From positions 25,731 through 89,730 of the forward strand of contig NZ_AUMW01000016.1 of the NCBI RefSeq assembly GCF_000430885.1: 64,000 nt of DNA. The letters are read 5' to 3'. This document shows, piece by piece, positions 57,449-64,000 of the stretch. The DNA is from Desulfotruncus alcoholivorax DSM 16058 (GTDB taxonomy: Bacteria; Bacillota; Desulfotomaculia; Desulfotomaculales; Desulfallaceae). Position numbers and translations under genes: made by a program. Every line of letters starts with the position of its first letter. Within the stretch, counting starts at the first letter, position 1. The notes beneath the pieces are model-generated. The model was not told the DNA's origin. It worked only from the letters and a program-made list of their open reading frames with translations, and did not search any database.

Positions 57449-58184
57449 TATGTTGTATTTGTACGGTATTATTGACACTGATCAGCCGTATTCTTTTATC
57501 GAGACTACCAGTGGCAGGAAGGTTTATAACCTGCCGGTAAACGGGCTGGGGATGATTGTATCACAGGCCGAAAGTAAAGATGCAGAGAAACGAGCCGGTA
57601 ATATCCTGGCCCATAATGCTGTTATGGAACATATTATAGAGCATTTTACAGTGCTGCCTGTCAGTTTCGGCACTTTGATCTATGGTGAAAGCGGCGTGAA
57701 AGAGTTGTTTGACCGCTATGCCGGAGAGTTTGGACGGCAACTGCACAGATTGCGCGGTAAGTTGGAAATGGGGGTTAAAGTTATATGGAATATGAAGCAG
57801 GCCCAAATCGAGCTCCCGAACTCAGGTACATTGGAGGTATTAATGTGCCAAAAACTACATACCGGTTCCCCCGGTCACAAATACTTGCTCAGCAAGTACC
57901 GGAAAAGGGCACCGGAGATGCACTTGCGGCGGATAGCGAAACAGAATGCAGAACAAATACACAGCCCGCTGTCGGCAATAGCCGAAGAAGCATGTTGCTC
58001 CATCCTGCGTACGCCCTCCCTTATGTTGTCCGGTGCGTACCTGCTGCTCCGGTGCAACGTAAACGCGTTCCGGGAAGAATACTTACGCTTAAGGAAAAAT
58101 TATCCAAATTATAATTTTTTATTGAGCGGTCCGTGGCCGCCCTATAACTTTGTCAAAATCAACTGTTCAGTGGGAAGTGATTAA
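57441..58184 (+). CDS. GvpF/GvpL family protein 3
   Basis: A 247-residue protein. LYLYGIIDTDQPYSFIETTS at the N-terminus, HFTVLPVSFGTLIYGESGVK in the middle and LLSGPWPPYNFVKINCS at the end. ATG 57441 was chosen because it overlaps the gvpS stop; an upstream in-frame start would lie inside gvpS. Its end overlaps the gvpK start region. Confidence 0.9.
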   Translation: MSNMLYLYGIIDTDQPYSFIETTSGRKVYNLPVNGLGMIVSQAESKDAEKRAGNILAHNAVMEHIIEHFTVLPVSFGTLIYGESGVKELFDRYAGEFGRQLHRLRGKLEMGVKVIWNMKQAQIELPNSGTLEVLMCQKLHTGSPGHKYLLSKYRKRAPEMHLRRIAKQNAEQIHSPLSAIAEEACCSILRTPSLMLSGAYLLLRCNVNAFREEYLRLRKNYPNYNFLLSGPWPPYNFVKINCSVGSD

Positions 58185-58185
58185 A

Positions 58186-58527
58186 TTGGTAACCGCTTTT
58201 GAATACGAACGGGAAATTGCTGAAGAATTGGCTGGCGAACTGGAAAAAACGTTGGTGGAATACCCTAAGAAAATAAAAGCGAATCCGGACAACGTGGAAC
58301 AAGGATTAGCCAAGCTGGTATTAACTATTGTGGAATTAATCAGGCAACTGATGGAAAAGCAAGCTTTACGCCGCGTTGAGCGGGGTACTTTAACTGATGA
58401 AGAGATTGAAAAAGTGGGTCTGACCTTGATGAAATTGGAGGAAAAATTGGAAGAGTTAAAAATTGCCTTTGGTTTGGAAGGTGAGGAATTGAATATAGAC
58501 TTAGGCCCCCTCGGCAATCTAATGTAA
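58186..58527 (+). CDS. gvpK: Gas vesicle protein GvpK
   Basis: A 113-residue protein with the GvpK core: NVEQGLAKLVLTIVELIRQL, MEKQALRRVERGTLTDEEIE, VGLTLMKLEEKLEEL and the end NIDLGPLGNLM. Required for vesicle formation. Start uncertain: TTG 58186 has GGAAGTGA at a good distance; GTG 58177 and TTG 58150 are in frame and overlap the preceding gene. Confidence 0.93.
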   Translation: MVTAFEYEREIAEELAGELEKTLVEYPKKIKANPDNVEQGLAKLVLTIVELIRQLMEKQALRRVERGTLTDEEIEKVGLTLMKLEEKLEELKIAFGLEGEELNIDLGPLGNLM

Positions 58528-58541
58528 CCGGAGGGATAAAT

Positions 58542-58823
58542 GTGGAACACTCGACAAGAAGCACTAACCTGGCGGAAATACTTGAAAGGGTACTGGATAA
58601 AGGGCTTGTCATAGCGGGTGACATTAAAATATCACTGGCCGACGTTGAATTGCTGAGTATTAAAATTAGGTTACTGGTGGCTTCTGTGGATAAGGCCCGG
58701 GAAATCGGCATCAATTGGTGGGAAGATGACCCGGAGTTGAATATAAAAGCCAAGCGGCGGCTGGAAAGACAAAAACAGTTGGAGGAGCAGTCAGAGTTGA
58801 AGCATGAAATTACGATTAAGTAA
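58542..58823 (+). CDS. gvpJ: GvpA-like minor protein GvpJ
   Basis: A 93-residue protein: NLAEILERVLDKGLVIAGDI, KISLADVELLSIKIRLLVAS, VDKAREIGINWWEDDPEL and a charged tail. The IGINWWEDDP block after the GvpA-like core is typical of GvpJ. GTG start behind CCGGAGGG. Last gene of the cluster; the insertion element begins immediately downstream. Confidence 0.9.
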   Translation: MEHSTRSTNLAEILERVLDKGLVIAGDIKISLADVELLSIKIRLLVASVDKAREIGINWWEDDPELNIKAKRRLERQKQLEEQSELKHEITIK

Positions 58824-58827
58824 TAGC

Positions 58828-58860
58828 AAAGGTTAAAAGGAACCTTGAAAAAATTTTTTC
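58828..58860 (+). terminator. Possible terminator of the gas vesicle operon
   Basis: AAGGTT (58829-58834) pairs with AACCTT (58841-58846) with a 6-base loop, followed by GAAAAAATTTTTT. A short stem; it could instead be part of the left end of the insertion element. Confidence 0.4.
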
Positions 58861-58896
58861 GCCAAATAGAGCTGAACTCTAGTAGACCCAGATGGT

Positions 58897-59835
58897 ATGC
58901 TAGACTTGGAAAGGAAGTTTGAACAAGTCATGAGCGATACTATCAGGGAATTTTCCGGCAGGACATTCAGTTCTGAAGAAATCGAATTAATAAAATGGAC
59001 GAGGAAAACATATCCCAAATTGTCCAGGACAGAGCTAGCGAAAACAATATGTGAATTTATTGGGTGGACTACGCCTGCAGGCGTTGCAAAACGGTTACAA
59101 TGTATGGCTTTTTTAGAGCAACTGGAAACCGAAGGGATACTACAACTTCCACCCAAAACAGAATCAAGAAAAAAAGGCAAAACAAAAAAGGAAACTGATT
59201 TAGATCAAGCAATAACATTTAAAGAAATACATGGTGAAGTCAGAGAATTTGAACCTATCCAACTGAGCATAGTACGACCTGGAAAAGAAATGGCCCGCTG
59301 GCGGGCATACATTAATCGTTACCACATGCTGAAATACAAGTCAGTATTCGGCTCACGGCTGCAATACTTTGTAAAAGCCGGGGACACCGAATTGGGCTGC
59401 CTACAATTTTCGGCATCATCCTGGGCGCTTGCAGAGCGAGACAAATGGATAGGCTGGACCATAGACGACCGTAAAGCACGCCTTAATTTGATAGTAAATA
59501 ACAGCCGGTTTTTGATATTTCCATGGATTCATATAAAGAACCTGGCCAGCAAAACACTATCGCTCGTCGCCAAACAAATCCAGGATGACTGGCTACGGGA
59601 GTACTGCTATGCACCGGTGTTGATGGAGACCTTTGTAGACCTTGCCCATTTCAAAGGAACCTGTTACAAGGCTGCCAACTGGATATACCTTGGCGAAACC
59701 AAAGGACGGGGCCGGATGGACATAAACAAGAAATATGCCCTGTCCAAGAAAGCAATATTCATGTATCCGCTACAAAGGGATTTCAAAGCTTGTCTCAAAG
59801 GAGAGAAACCGTACAAGGTGGTGCTCCCCGAATGA
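58897..59835 (+). CDS. DruA-like DUF4338 protein in an insertion element
   Basis: A 312-residue protein matching DUF4338: YHMLKYKSVFGSRLQYFVKA, LGCLQFSASSWALAERDKWI, LIVNNSRFLIFPWIHIKNLA, PVLMETFVDLAHFKGTCYKA and ANWIYLGETKGRGRMD. The same domain is DruA of the Druantia anti-phage system, but it is also found beside transposases, as here. No other Druantia gene (DruB-E) is visible, so an anti-phage role is not supported. ATG 58897 has no good ribosome binding site; ATG 58930 is an alternative. Its stop overlaps the transposase start (ATGA). Confidence 0.85.
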   Translation: MLDLERKFEQVMSDTIREFSGRTFSSEEIELIKWTRKTYPKLSRTELAKTICEFIGWTTPAGVAKRLQCMAFLEQLETEGILQLPPKTESRKKGKTKKETDLDQAITFKEIHGEVREFEPIQLSIVRPGKEMARWRAYINRYHMLKYKSVFGSRLQYFVKAGDTELGCLQFSASSWALAERDKWIGWTIDDRKARLNLIVNNSRFLIFPWIHIKNLASKTLSLVAKQIQDDWLREYCYAPVLMETFVDLAHFKGTCYKAANWIYLGETKGRGRMDINKKYALSKKAIFMYPLQRDFKACLKGEKPYKVVLPE

Positions 59836-61286
59836 GCAAGCCCAAGGTAATATACAAAGAGCGGAAGAAGAAACCAGCTTTACCCAACCGCAAAAGTAAA
59901 GCTCAAACATCACCGGAAGAATTGGCTATGCGACAAGACACTGCACAAAGAGCAGCGATAGTTTACCGTCAGATGTTGCCGGGACTACTTGTAAAACTTA
60001 ATCGGATTGAAGATCCAAGGAACCCGAAAAAAGTGAAACACAAAATGACGGTACTAATGGCCCATGGGATACTTCTTTATGTATTTCAGATCGGCTCAAG
60101 GCGGGAAGCCAATAGAACAATGAGCAACCCAATATTTTTTGAGAACCTAAATAGCATATTTCCCGAATTAAAGACTCTGCCACATGCAGACACACTTGCC
60201 AGACTGCTGGAATAAATTAATGTATCTGAAATACAGGAATGCATGATAGAACTGATAAAAGATCTGATTCGCAGGAAGAAATTTAAAAACTATCTGATCC
60301 GTAAGCACTACCTGATTGCCATTGACGGGACCCAGAAGTTCTACAGAGATTACCAATGGGATGAGAAATGCTTGAAAAGGCACGTGGGAGGAGAAGCTCA
60401 TATTCCGCAATTTTATGTATATGTGCTGGAATCGGTGCTGATTTTGGATAACGGCATTACACTGCCGTTAATGAGCATATTTTTAAAGAATCAGGATTAC
60501 ATCGAAGGCGTAACAAAACAGGATTGTGAGCAAAGGGCTTTCCGGCGGATGGCGGAGAAACTGAAGAAAATCTTTCCCCGTACCCGCATAGCGGTAGTGG
60601 TGGACGGCTTATATGCGTGCGGCCCTATCATCCGCACCTGCCGAACCAATAGCTGGGATTATATGATTGTGCTGAAGGAAGATTGTTTGAAGGATGTTTG
60701 GCACGAAGCAACAGGACTGATACGTATTGACCCTGAGAACAGCCTGGAAGTGATATGGGGAGACCGCAAGCATGTTTATAAATGGGCCAACGATATTGAA
60801 TATGAATATGGGAAAAATGGCCGTAACAAAGAAATCTTGAACGTGGTGATTTGTCAGGAAACCTGGTGGGAAAACCATAGTAGAAGCACAAAAACCATTG
60901 AAGAGAAGAATACACGGTATGCCTGGTTATCCTCAAAGCGAATCAACGCAAAGAATGTGTTTGAGCGTTGTACAAAAATGGGCCGTTACCGTTGGAAAAT
61001 AGAAAATAATATTTTGACCGAAAAACACCAGGGGTATAAATACGAGCACTGTTATTCTTATACTTGGAATGCAATGGAAGGATTCCATTATTTAATGAAA
61101 ATAGGCCGGCTATTGAATGTAATGGCGCTAAACAGTGAACTTTTGGTAAATAAAGTCAAGGAGCTTGGGGTACGTGGTTTCATTAGCTATCTAAAGCTTG
61201 TATGTAATGGAAGTCCTCTTAATAAAGCGGAGATACAAAAGGTATGTGAAGCTAAGTGGCTATGGACACTAAACCTTGTAGCATAA
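59832..61286 (+). pseudogene. DDE-type transposase interrupted by an in-frame TAA
   Basis: From ATG 59832 (SKPKVIYKERKKKPAL) the frame runs to TAA at 60213-60215 (LPHADTLARLLE, stop) and continues in the same frame with INVSEIQECMIELIKDL to 61286. The second part has IAIDGTQKFYRDYQWDEKCL, ISIFLKNQDYIEG (as LMSIFLKNQDYIEG), VVDGLYACGPIIRTCR and RYRWKIENNILTEKHQGYK, where the Asp and Glu fit a DDE-type active site. Without the stop it would be about 484 residues. Not active unless the stop is read through. The family is DruA-associated transposases; exact IS family not assigned. Confidence 0.85.
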
Positions 61287-61447
61287 AGTGAATGGATTAA
61301 ATGAGATTGAACATTAGAACCATTGGAGATGGTTTATTTGTTATGCCATAATTTAGTAATGTACTGTTCGTTTATGAACTTCCATAATTATAGGACGTAA
61401 GAAATATTCATACAAATGGCTTCATGGCTAAATTTAAAGGAAAATTT

Positions 61448-61498
61448 GGTAGTGTAAAATCTTTGGTAGTGTAAAATCTTTGGTAGTGTAAAATCTTT
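61448..61498. repeat. Three tandem 17-bp repeats
   Basis: GGTAGTGTAAAATCTTT occurs three times head to tail at 61448-61464, 61465-61481 and 61482-61498, all identical. It lies between the insertion element and the IS256 remnant. Confidence 0.95.
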
Positions 61499-61559
61499 TG
61501 TGTAAATGGTTATGTTGCCAAAGATTATTATGAATCGTAAACATGTCCAATTGGTAATA

Positions 61560-61733
61560 CTATACAATGGTGCAGGTGGCTGTTCTCCCTTGAGGAGGAT
61601 TCCAGTCCTTAACCGGCATGGTCCGTTTCTTAGATGCTTCAACAGTAGCAAGGTAAATTATCTTTCTTAAAGCATCATCAGAGGGATATGCTGTTTTAGT
61701 TTTAGTTACCTTTCTTAGTTGCCGGTGATATGT
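61560..61733 (-). pseudogene. IS256 (Mutator)-family transposase remnant, C-terminal end
   Basis: On the - strand a frame bounded by TAG at 61736-61734 and TAG at 61562-61560 encodes YHRQLRKVTKTKTAYPSDDA, LRKIIYLATVEASKKRTMPV, KDWN. This is the conserved C-terminus of IS256-family transposases. The last residues (after KDWN) depart from the family. The rest of the gene is missing. Only a fossil of a second mobile element. Confidence 0.9.
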
Positions 61734-61751
61734 CTATGGTATGTCCATTTT

Positions 61752-62006
61752 CTAACCTGTGCCGGTAGGTTGTTCTAATGCTGAAGCATTAATTTCGGCC
61801 TGGCAACTCGTTGACATTCTGCAAACCTTATAAGCACACAAAATCTCATCAATGCTAACTCCATAAATTAGACCTAACTTTTCAGCTATATCTAAGAAGA
61901 TACGTCTCTTACCATTTTCTAGTAATGATAAATAGCTCTTTGAAATACCAACTATCTCTGCAATTGCTGCCAAATGCCTGTCACCGCGCAATTCAGCCAG
62001 AGTCAT
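61752..62006 (-). CDS. XRE-type HTH regulator
   Basis: An 84-residue protein with an HTH of the Cro/C1 kind: TLAELRGDRHLAAIAEIVGI, SKSYLSLLENGKRRIFLDIA, EKLGLIYGVSIDEILCAYKV. The first helix is short for the family. ATG 62006 follows GGTGGTGA. Divergent from the repressor gene at 62170, with which it shares operators. Likely regulates the neighbouring element. Confidence 0.82.
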   Translation of the reverse strand: MTLAELRGDRHLAAIAEIVGISKSYLSLLENGKRRIFLDIAEKLGLIYGVSIDEILCAYKVCRMSTSCQAEINASALEQPTGTG

Positions 62007-62055
62007 AAATTTAATCACCACCTTTAAGTTTGCAACTTGTCAACCTCTTATTCTT

Positions 62056-62084
62056 ATTATAGTTTGCCATATGTAAACAGTCAA
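62056..62084 (-). promoter_or_regulatory. Promoter of the left XRE gene with operator as spacer
   Basis: On the - strand, TTGACT (62084-62079), a 17-base spacer and TATAAT (62061-62056). The spacer is exactly the palindrome GTTTGCCATATGTAAAC read from the other strand, so a repressor bound there would block RNA polymerase. Confidence 0.85.
62062..62078. promoter_or_regulatory. Operator 1, GTTTGCCATATGTAAAC
   Basis: A 17-bp near-perfect palindrome (GTTT.-CCATATG-.AAAC), one base different from operator 2. It coincides with the spacer of the - strand promoter. Confidence 0.88.
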
Positions 62085-62127
62085 GCATATTACGAGACTA
62101 AATTGACATTTTGCAAACCAAAATTGT

Positions 62128-62144
62128 GTTTACCATATGTAAAC
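62128..62144. promoter_or_regulatory. Operator 2, GTTTACCATATGTAAAC
   Basis: A 17-bp palindrome with 16 of 17 bases equal to operator 1. It lies just upstream of the repressor gene, between a weak -35 (TTGTGT, 62125) and TATAAT (62149-62154), which fits self-repression. Half-sites GTTTGCAA and TTGCAAAC also occur at about 62030 and 62111. Confidence 0.88.
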
Positions 62145-62169
62145 CAATATAATATTTTAGAGGTGTACT

Positions 62170-62568
62170 ATGAGTAATTTTGCTAAAAGATTAAAAGAAT
62201 TAAGACTCGAAAAAGAAATTTCACAGGAAGATTTCGGTAAAATTTTTAATTTAAGCAAATCTACTATTTCTTTGTACGAGTCAGGGAAAAGAGAACCAGA
62301 TTACATAACTTTACAGGTATTTTCAGAATACTTTGATTGTAGCACAGACTATCTTTTAGGCAATTCCGATTCGCGCGAAACTGCTGAACAGCTCATTGAA
62401 AAGGCTATATCTGATGACCCGAAAGTTGTAACTCTTTTTAACGAACTAAAACGTCGAGATGACTTACAGCTTTTATTTAAACAAGTTAAGGAGCTTTCCC
62501 CAAAAGCAATAAAAAGAATAATCAAGTATATTAAAATAGTTGAGGATGAAGAAGCAAAGGAAGATTAA
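62170..62568 (+). CDS. XRE/ImmR-like phage-type repressor
   Basis: A 132-residue protein. N-terminal HTH (FAKRLKELRLEKEISQEDFG, KIFNLSKSTISLYESGKREP) and YFDCSTDYLLGNSD, then a C-terminal helical part ending LSPKAIKRIIKYIKIVEDEE. Similar in layout to ImmR, the repressor of ICEBs1-type elements, which is inactivated by ImmA. ATG 62170 follows AGAGGTG. The adjacent ImmA-like gene supports this reading. Confidence 0.85.
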   Translation: MSNFAKRLKELRLEKEISQEDFGKIFNLSKSTISLYESGKREPDYITLQVFSEYFDCSTDYLLGNSDSRETAEQLIEKAISDDPKVVTLFNELKRRDDLQLLFKQVKELSPKAIKRIIKYIKIVEDEEAKED

Positions 62569-62641
62569 CCCGCTGCCGAAGTGGATAAGGCAACGGGTTA
62601 TATATTTTCGACAAATTATTACAATAAGTCCGGAGGTAATT

Positions 62642-62994
62642 ATGGACAAGCATTTCAGGGACCGGATTATTAGACGTTTATTTGTGATGCAATACCTGTC
62701 AATGAAGCCATGATGGCTTTTGGAATATATTCTCATACAGTTCAACTTCCTGGATCTGTAGCTGCCTTTGTTTATTACTCAAAAAAAGGCCGCTATCATA
62801 TCTTTGTTAGTAGCGATCTTTCTCCAGAATCTCAGCGAGAGGTTTTTTTGCATGAACTCTACCATGTTATAAAGGACATGCCAAGAAAAGGATATATATT
62901 AGGAATTGACATGTATAGGGAGCAAATGTAAAAAAATGCAGATATTTTTGCAATGGAAATTGCAGCTGGGTATGCTGTGAAATATAGAGAGTAA
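62642..62994 (+). pseudogene. ImmA/IrrE-like metallopeptidase, frameshifted and with an in-frame TAA
   Basis: ATG 62642 follows CCGGAGGT and starts MDKHFRDRII, then runs out of frame. A one-base shift near 62670 puts it in the frame of FICDAIPVNEAMMAFGIYSH, YYSKKGRYHIFVSSDL, and the zinc motif FLHELYHVIKD (HExxH). TAA at 62929-62931 stops it after YREQM. The frame continues KNADIFAMEIAAGYAVKYRE to TAA at 62992. A restored protein would be about 117 residues. The product is probably not functional as written; the translated part from ATG 62710 still holds the zinc motif. Confidence 0.85.
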
Positions 62995-63077
62995 CCATTT
63001 TGGCTGGTTTAAAAAATGTAATAGGTAAAGAATGAAAACTGTATTTATGACTTTTTTTAAAGTTGTGGGAGGAACAG

Positions 63078-63932
63078 ATGACTAATGATTGGTGGGTAAG
63101 GCCTACTTCTTTAAGGGAATTTAATGCTGATATAGATTACATTTTATTCTTAGACGAAAATGGACACGCAGATCATATAAAAAATATGAAAGAGAATGCT
63201 TTAAATAGCTATTGTAATGACAGAAATTCAATCTATTTTACCGTAACTGGTTGCGCAATTAACCGTAACGATTTTCCGGTAATTAGACAGTCTTTGATTG
63301 ATTTAAAAAACAGTTATTGGCCTCCAAATGGTGAATACAATTATAAAGGTAGAATGCGAAAAGTTTGTTTTCGCTCTAGAAATATTAGAAGAAAAGACTC
63401 GCCTTTTTCAAGCAAAGAAATAGATAGAGAAAATTTTCTCAATGACTTAAGTAACTTTATAAGCGACAGCCGTTTTACAATATTTTCAACAACCGTTAAC
63501 ATGGAAGAACTTTTAAAATACTCCACACCTAGGCACCCATATAACTTATGTATGGATTTTATATTTGAACGTTTTGGAAAATATTTTTTAAAAAGAACTC
63601 ATGCTACTGGGGTAGTTGTATTAGAAGCAAGAGGCAAAAAAGAAGACGCCTCACTGCTACTACATTGTTCAAGAATTTTAAAACACGGGACATCTTACGC
63701 CTCTTCATCAGATTTGAATCTCATCAAAGGCGTATATTTTAATAATAAATGGTCAATTAAACAGTGGAATTTTAAGAAAAGTTACTTTGGATTAGAACTT
63801 GCTGATTTAGTCTCATACCCGATTCACAAATATATTCGGAACGGTTCACGAGATTTAGCATTCTCCACTATAGAACCAAAATTTTATGGATATCCAAATT
63901 ATTTTGGTAAAGGCTTAAAAGTTTTCCCCTAA
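63078..63932 (+). CDS. DUF3800 family protein
   Basis: A 284-residue protein. IDYILFLDENGHADH at the N-terminus and YFGLELADLVSYPIHKYIRN near the C-terminus are the conserved acidic ends of DUF3800, which is thought to have an RNase H-like fold. FTVTGCAINRNDFPVI is also typical. Common on phages and mobile elements; the biochemical role is not settled. ATG 63078 follows GGGAGGA. A-T rich like the preceding three genes and unlike the polysaccharide region, supporting acquisition. Confidence 0.85.
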   Translation: MTNDWWVRPTSLREFNADIDYILFLDENGHADHIKNMKENALNSYCNDRNSIYFTVTGCAINRNDFPVIRQSLIDLKNSYWPPNGEYNYKGRMRKVCFRSRNIRRKDSPFSSKEIDRENFLNDLSNFISDSRFTIFSTTVNMEELLKYSTPRHPYNLCMDFIFERFGKYFLKRTHATGVVVLEARGKKEDASLLLHCSRILKHGTSYASSSDLNLIKGVYFNNKWSIKQWNFKKSYFGLELADLVSYPIHKYIRNGSRDLAFSTIEPKFYGYPNYFGKGLKVFP

Positions 63933-64000
63933 ATATAAAAACCGCCCACTAACTGTGGACGGCCAGCCGCTCAACACGACCCCTAATTGCTTATTAATAG
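63933..64000. other. Window end, possible start of another element
   Basis: Contains a short inverted repeat CCGCCCAC-TAACT-GTGGACGG (63947-63967 region) without a T tract. Too little sequence to classify. Confidence 0.25.

Larger units (their letters stand above)
58824..61340. mobile_element. Insertion element with DruA-like gene and broken transposase
   Basis: A two-gene unit (DUF4338 then transposase, overlapping by 4 bases) inserted right after gvpJ. The ends are approximate: I could not find matching terminal inverted repeats or a target duplication by eye. A hairpin AACCAT/ATGGTT (61317-61333 region) lies near the right end and AAGGTT/AACCTT near the left. Confidence 0.6.

Noticed and set aside
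58897..59835. Complete Druantia defence system
   Set aside because: Only the DUF4338 gene is present; the large helicase DruE and the other Druantia genes are absent, and the neighbour is a transposase.
61448..61498. CRISPR array
   Set aside because: The repeats are directly adjacent, without spacers, and no cas gene is present in the window.
61388..61651. 87-codon open frame on the - strand
   Set aside because: It overlaps the IS256 remnant in a different frame and has no motif of its own.

Overview
The window looks like the chromosome of a low- to mid-GC, spore-forming Gram-positive bacterium of the Desulfotomaculum/Peptococcaceae type. This is an inference from gene order (yybS-like, rplI, lonC, dnaB, purA), strong AGGAGG-type ribosome binding sites, frequent GTG/TTG starts, an SLH-domain exoprotein and a large gas vesicle cluster. 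Gas-vesiculate relatives such as Desulfotomaculum acetoxidans are known, but the species cannot be fixed from the sequence alone.

Layout. (1) 1-7700: conserved housekeeping block: DUF2232 membrane protein (5' end outside the window), ribosomal protein bL9, LonC protease, replicative helicase DnaB, a flavoprotein, PurA, then tRNA-Lys and tRNA-Glu behind a consensus promoter and in front of a clear terminator. (2) 7806-49244: a roughly 41 kb composite surface-polysaccharide region. It holds a CapD-type dehydratase, two UDP-HexNAc dehydrogenases, a complete dTDP-rhamnose set, many glycosyltransferases, two Wzx flippases, an O-antigen ligase/polymerase, a Wzz-like protein without a visible tyrosine-kinase partner, an initiating sugar transferase, secreted beta-helix and alpha/alpha-barrel proteins, a heparinase II/III-like lyase and an SLH-anchored deacetylase. 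Strand switches, duplicated functions and two broken glycosyltransferase genes suggest it was assembled from several modules. (3) 49478-58823: gas vesicle cluster, all on the + strand: two tandem copies of an unrecognised small protein, gvpA, a GvpC-like helical protein, gvpO, gvpN, an Hsp20/GvpH protein, a two-domain CDC48 AAA ATPase, three GvpF/L paralogues, gvpG, an unrecognised small helical protein, gvpS, gvpK and gvpJ. (4) 58824-61733: an insertion element carrying a DruA-like (DUF4338) gene and a DDE transposase split by an in-frame stop, followed by an IS256-family remnant. (5) 61752-63932: a divergent pair of XRE regulators around palindromic operators, a broken ImmA-like peptidase gene and a DUF3800 gene, resembling the control region of a decayed integrative element.

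A dispersed family of short repeats (tandem TCAGGAG/TCAGAAG units facing TTCTGAATTC units across a partly conserved core) lies in at least six intergenic gaps, including one inside the gas vesicle cluster. Decay by single in-frame stops is a recurrent theme: glycosyltransferase at 35602, transposase at 60213, ImmA-like peptidase at 62929.

The least explained material is in the gas vesicle cluster: the tandem small proteins before gvpA, the helical protein after it, the small protein between gvpG and the second gvpF/L, and the CDC48 ATPase embedded in the operon.
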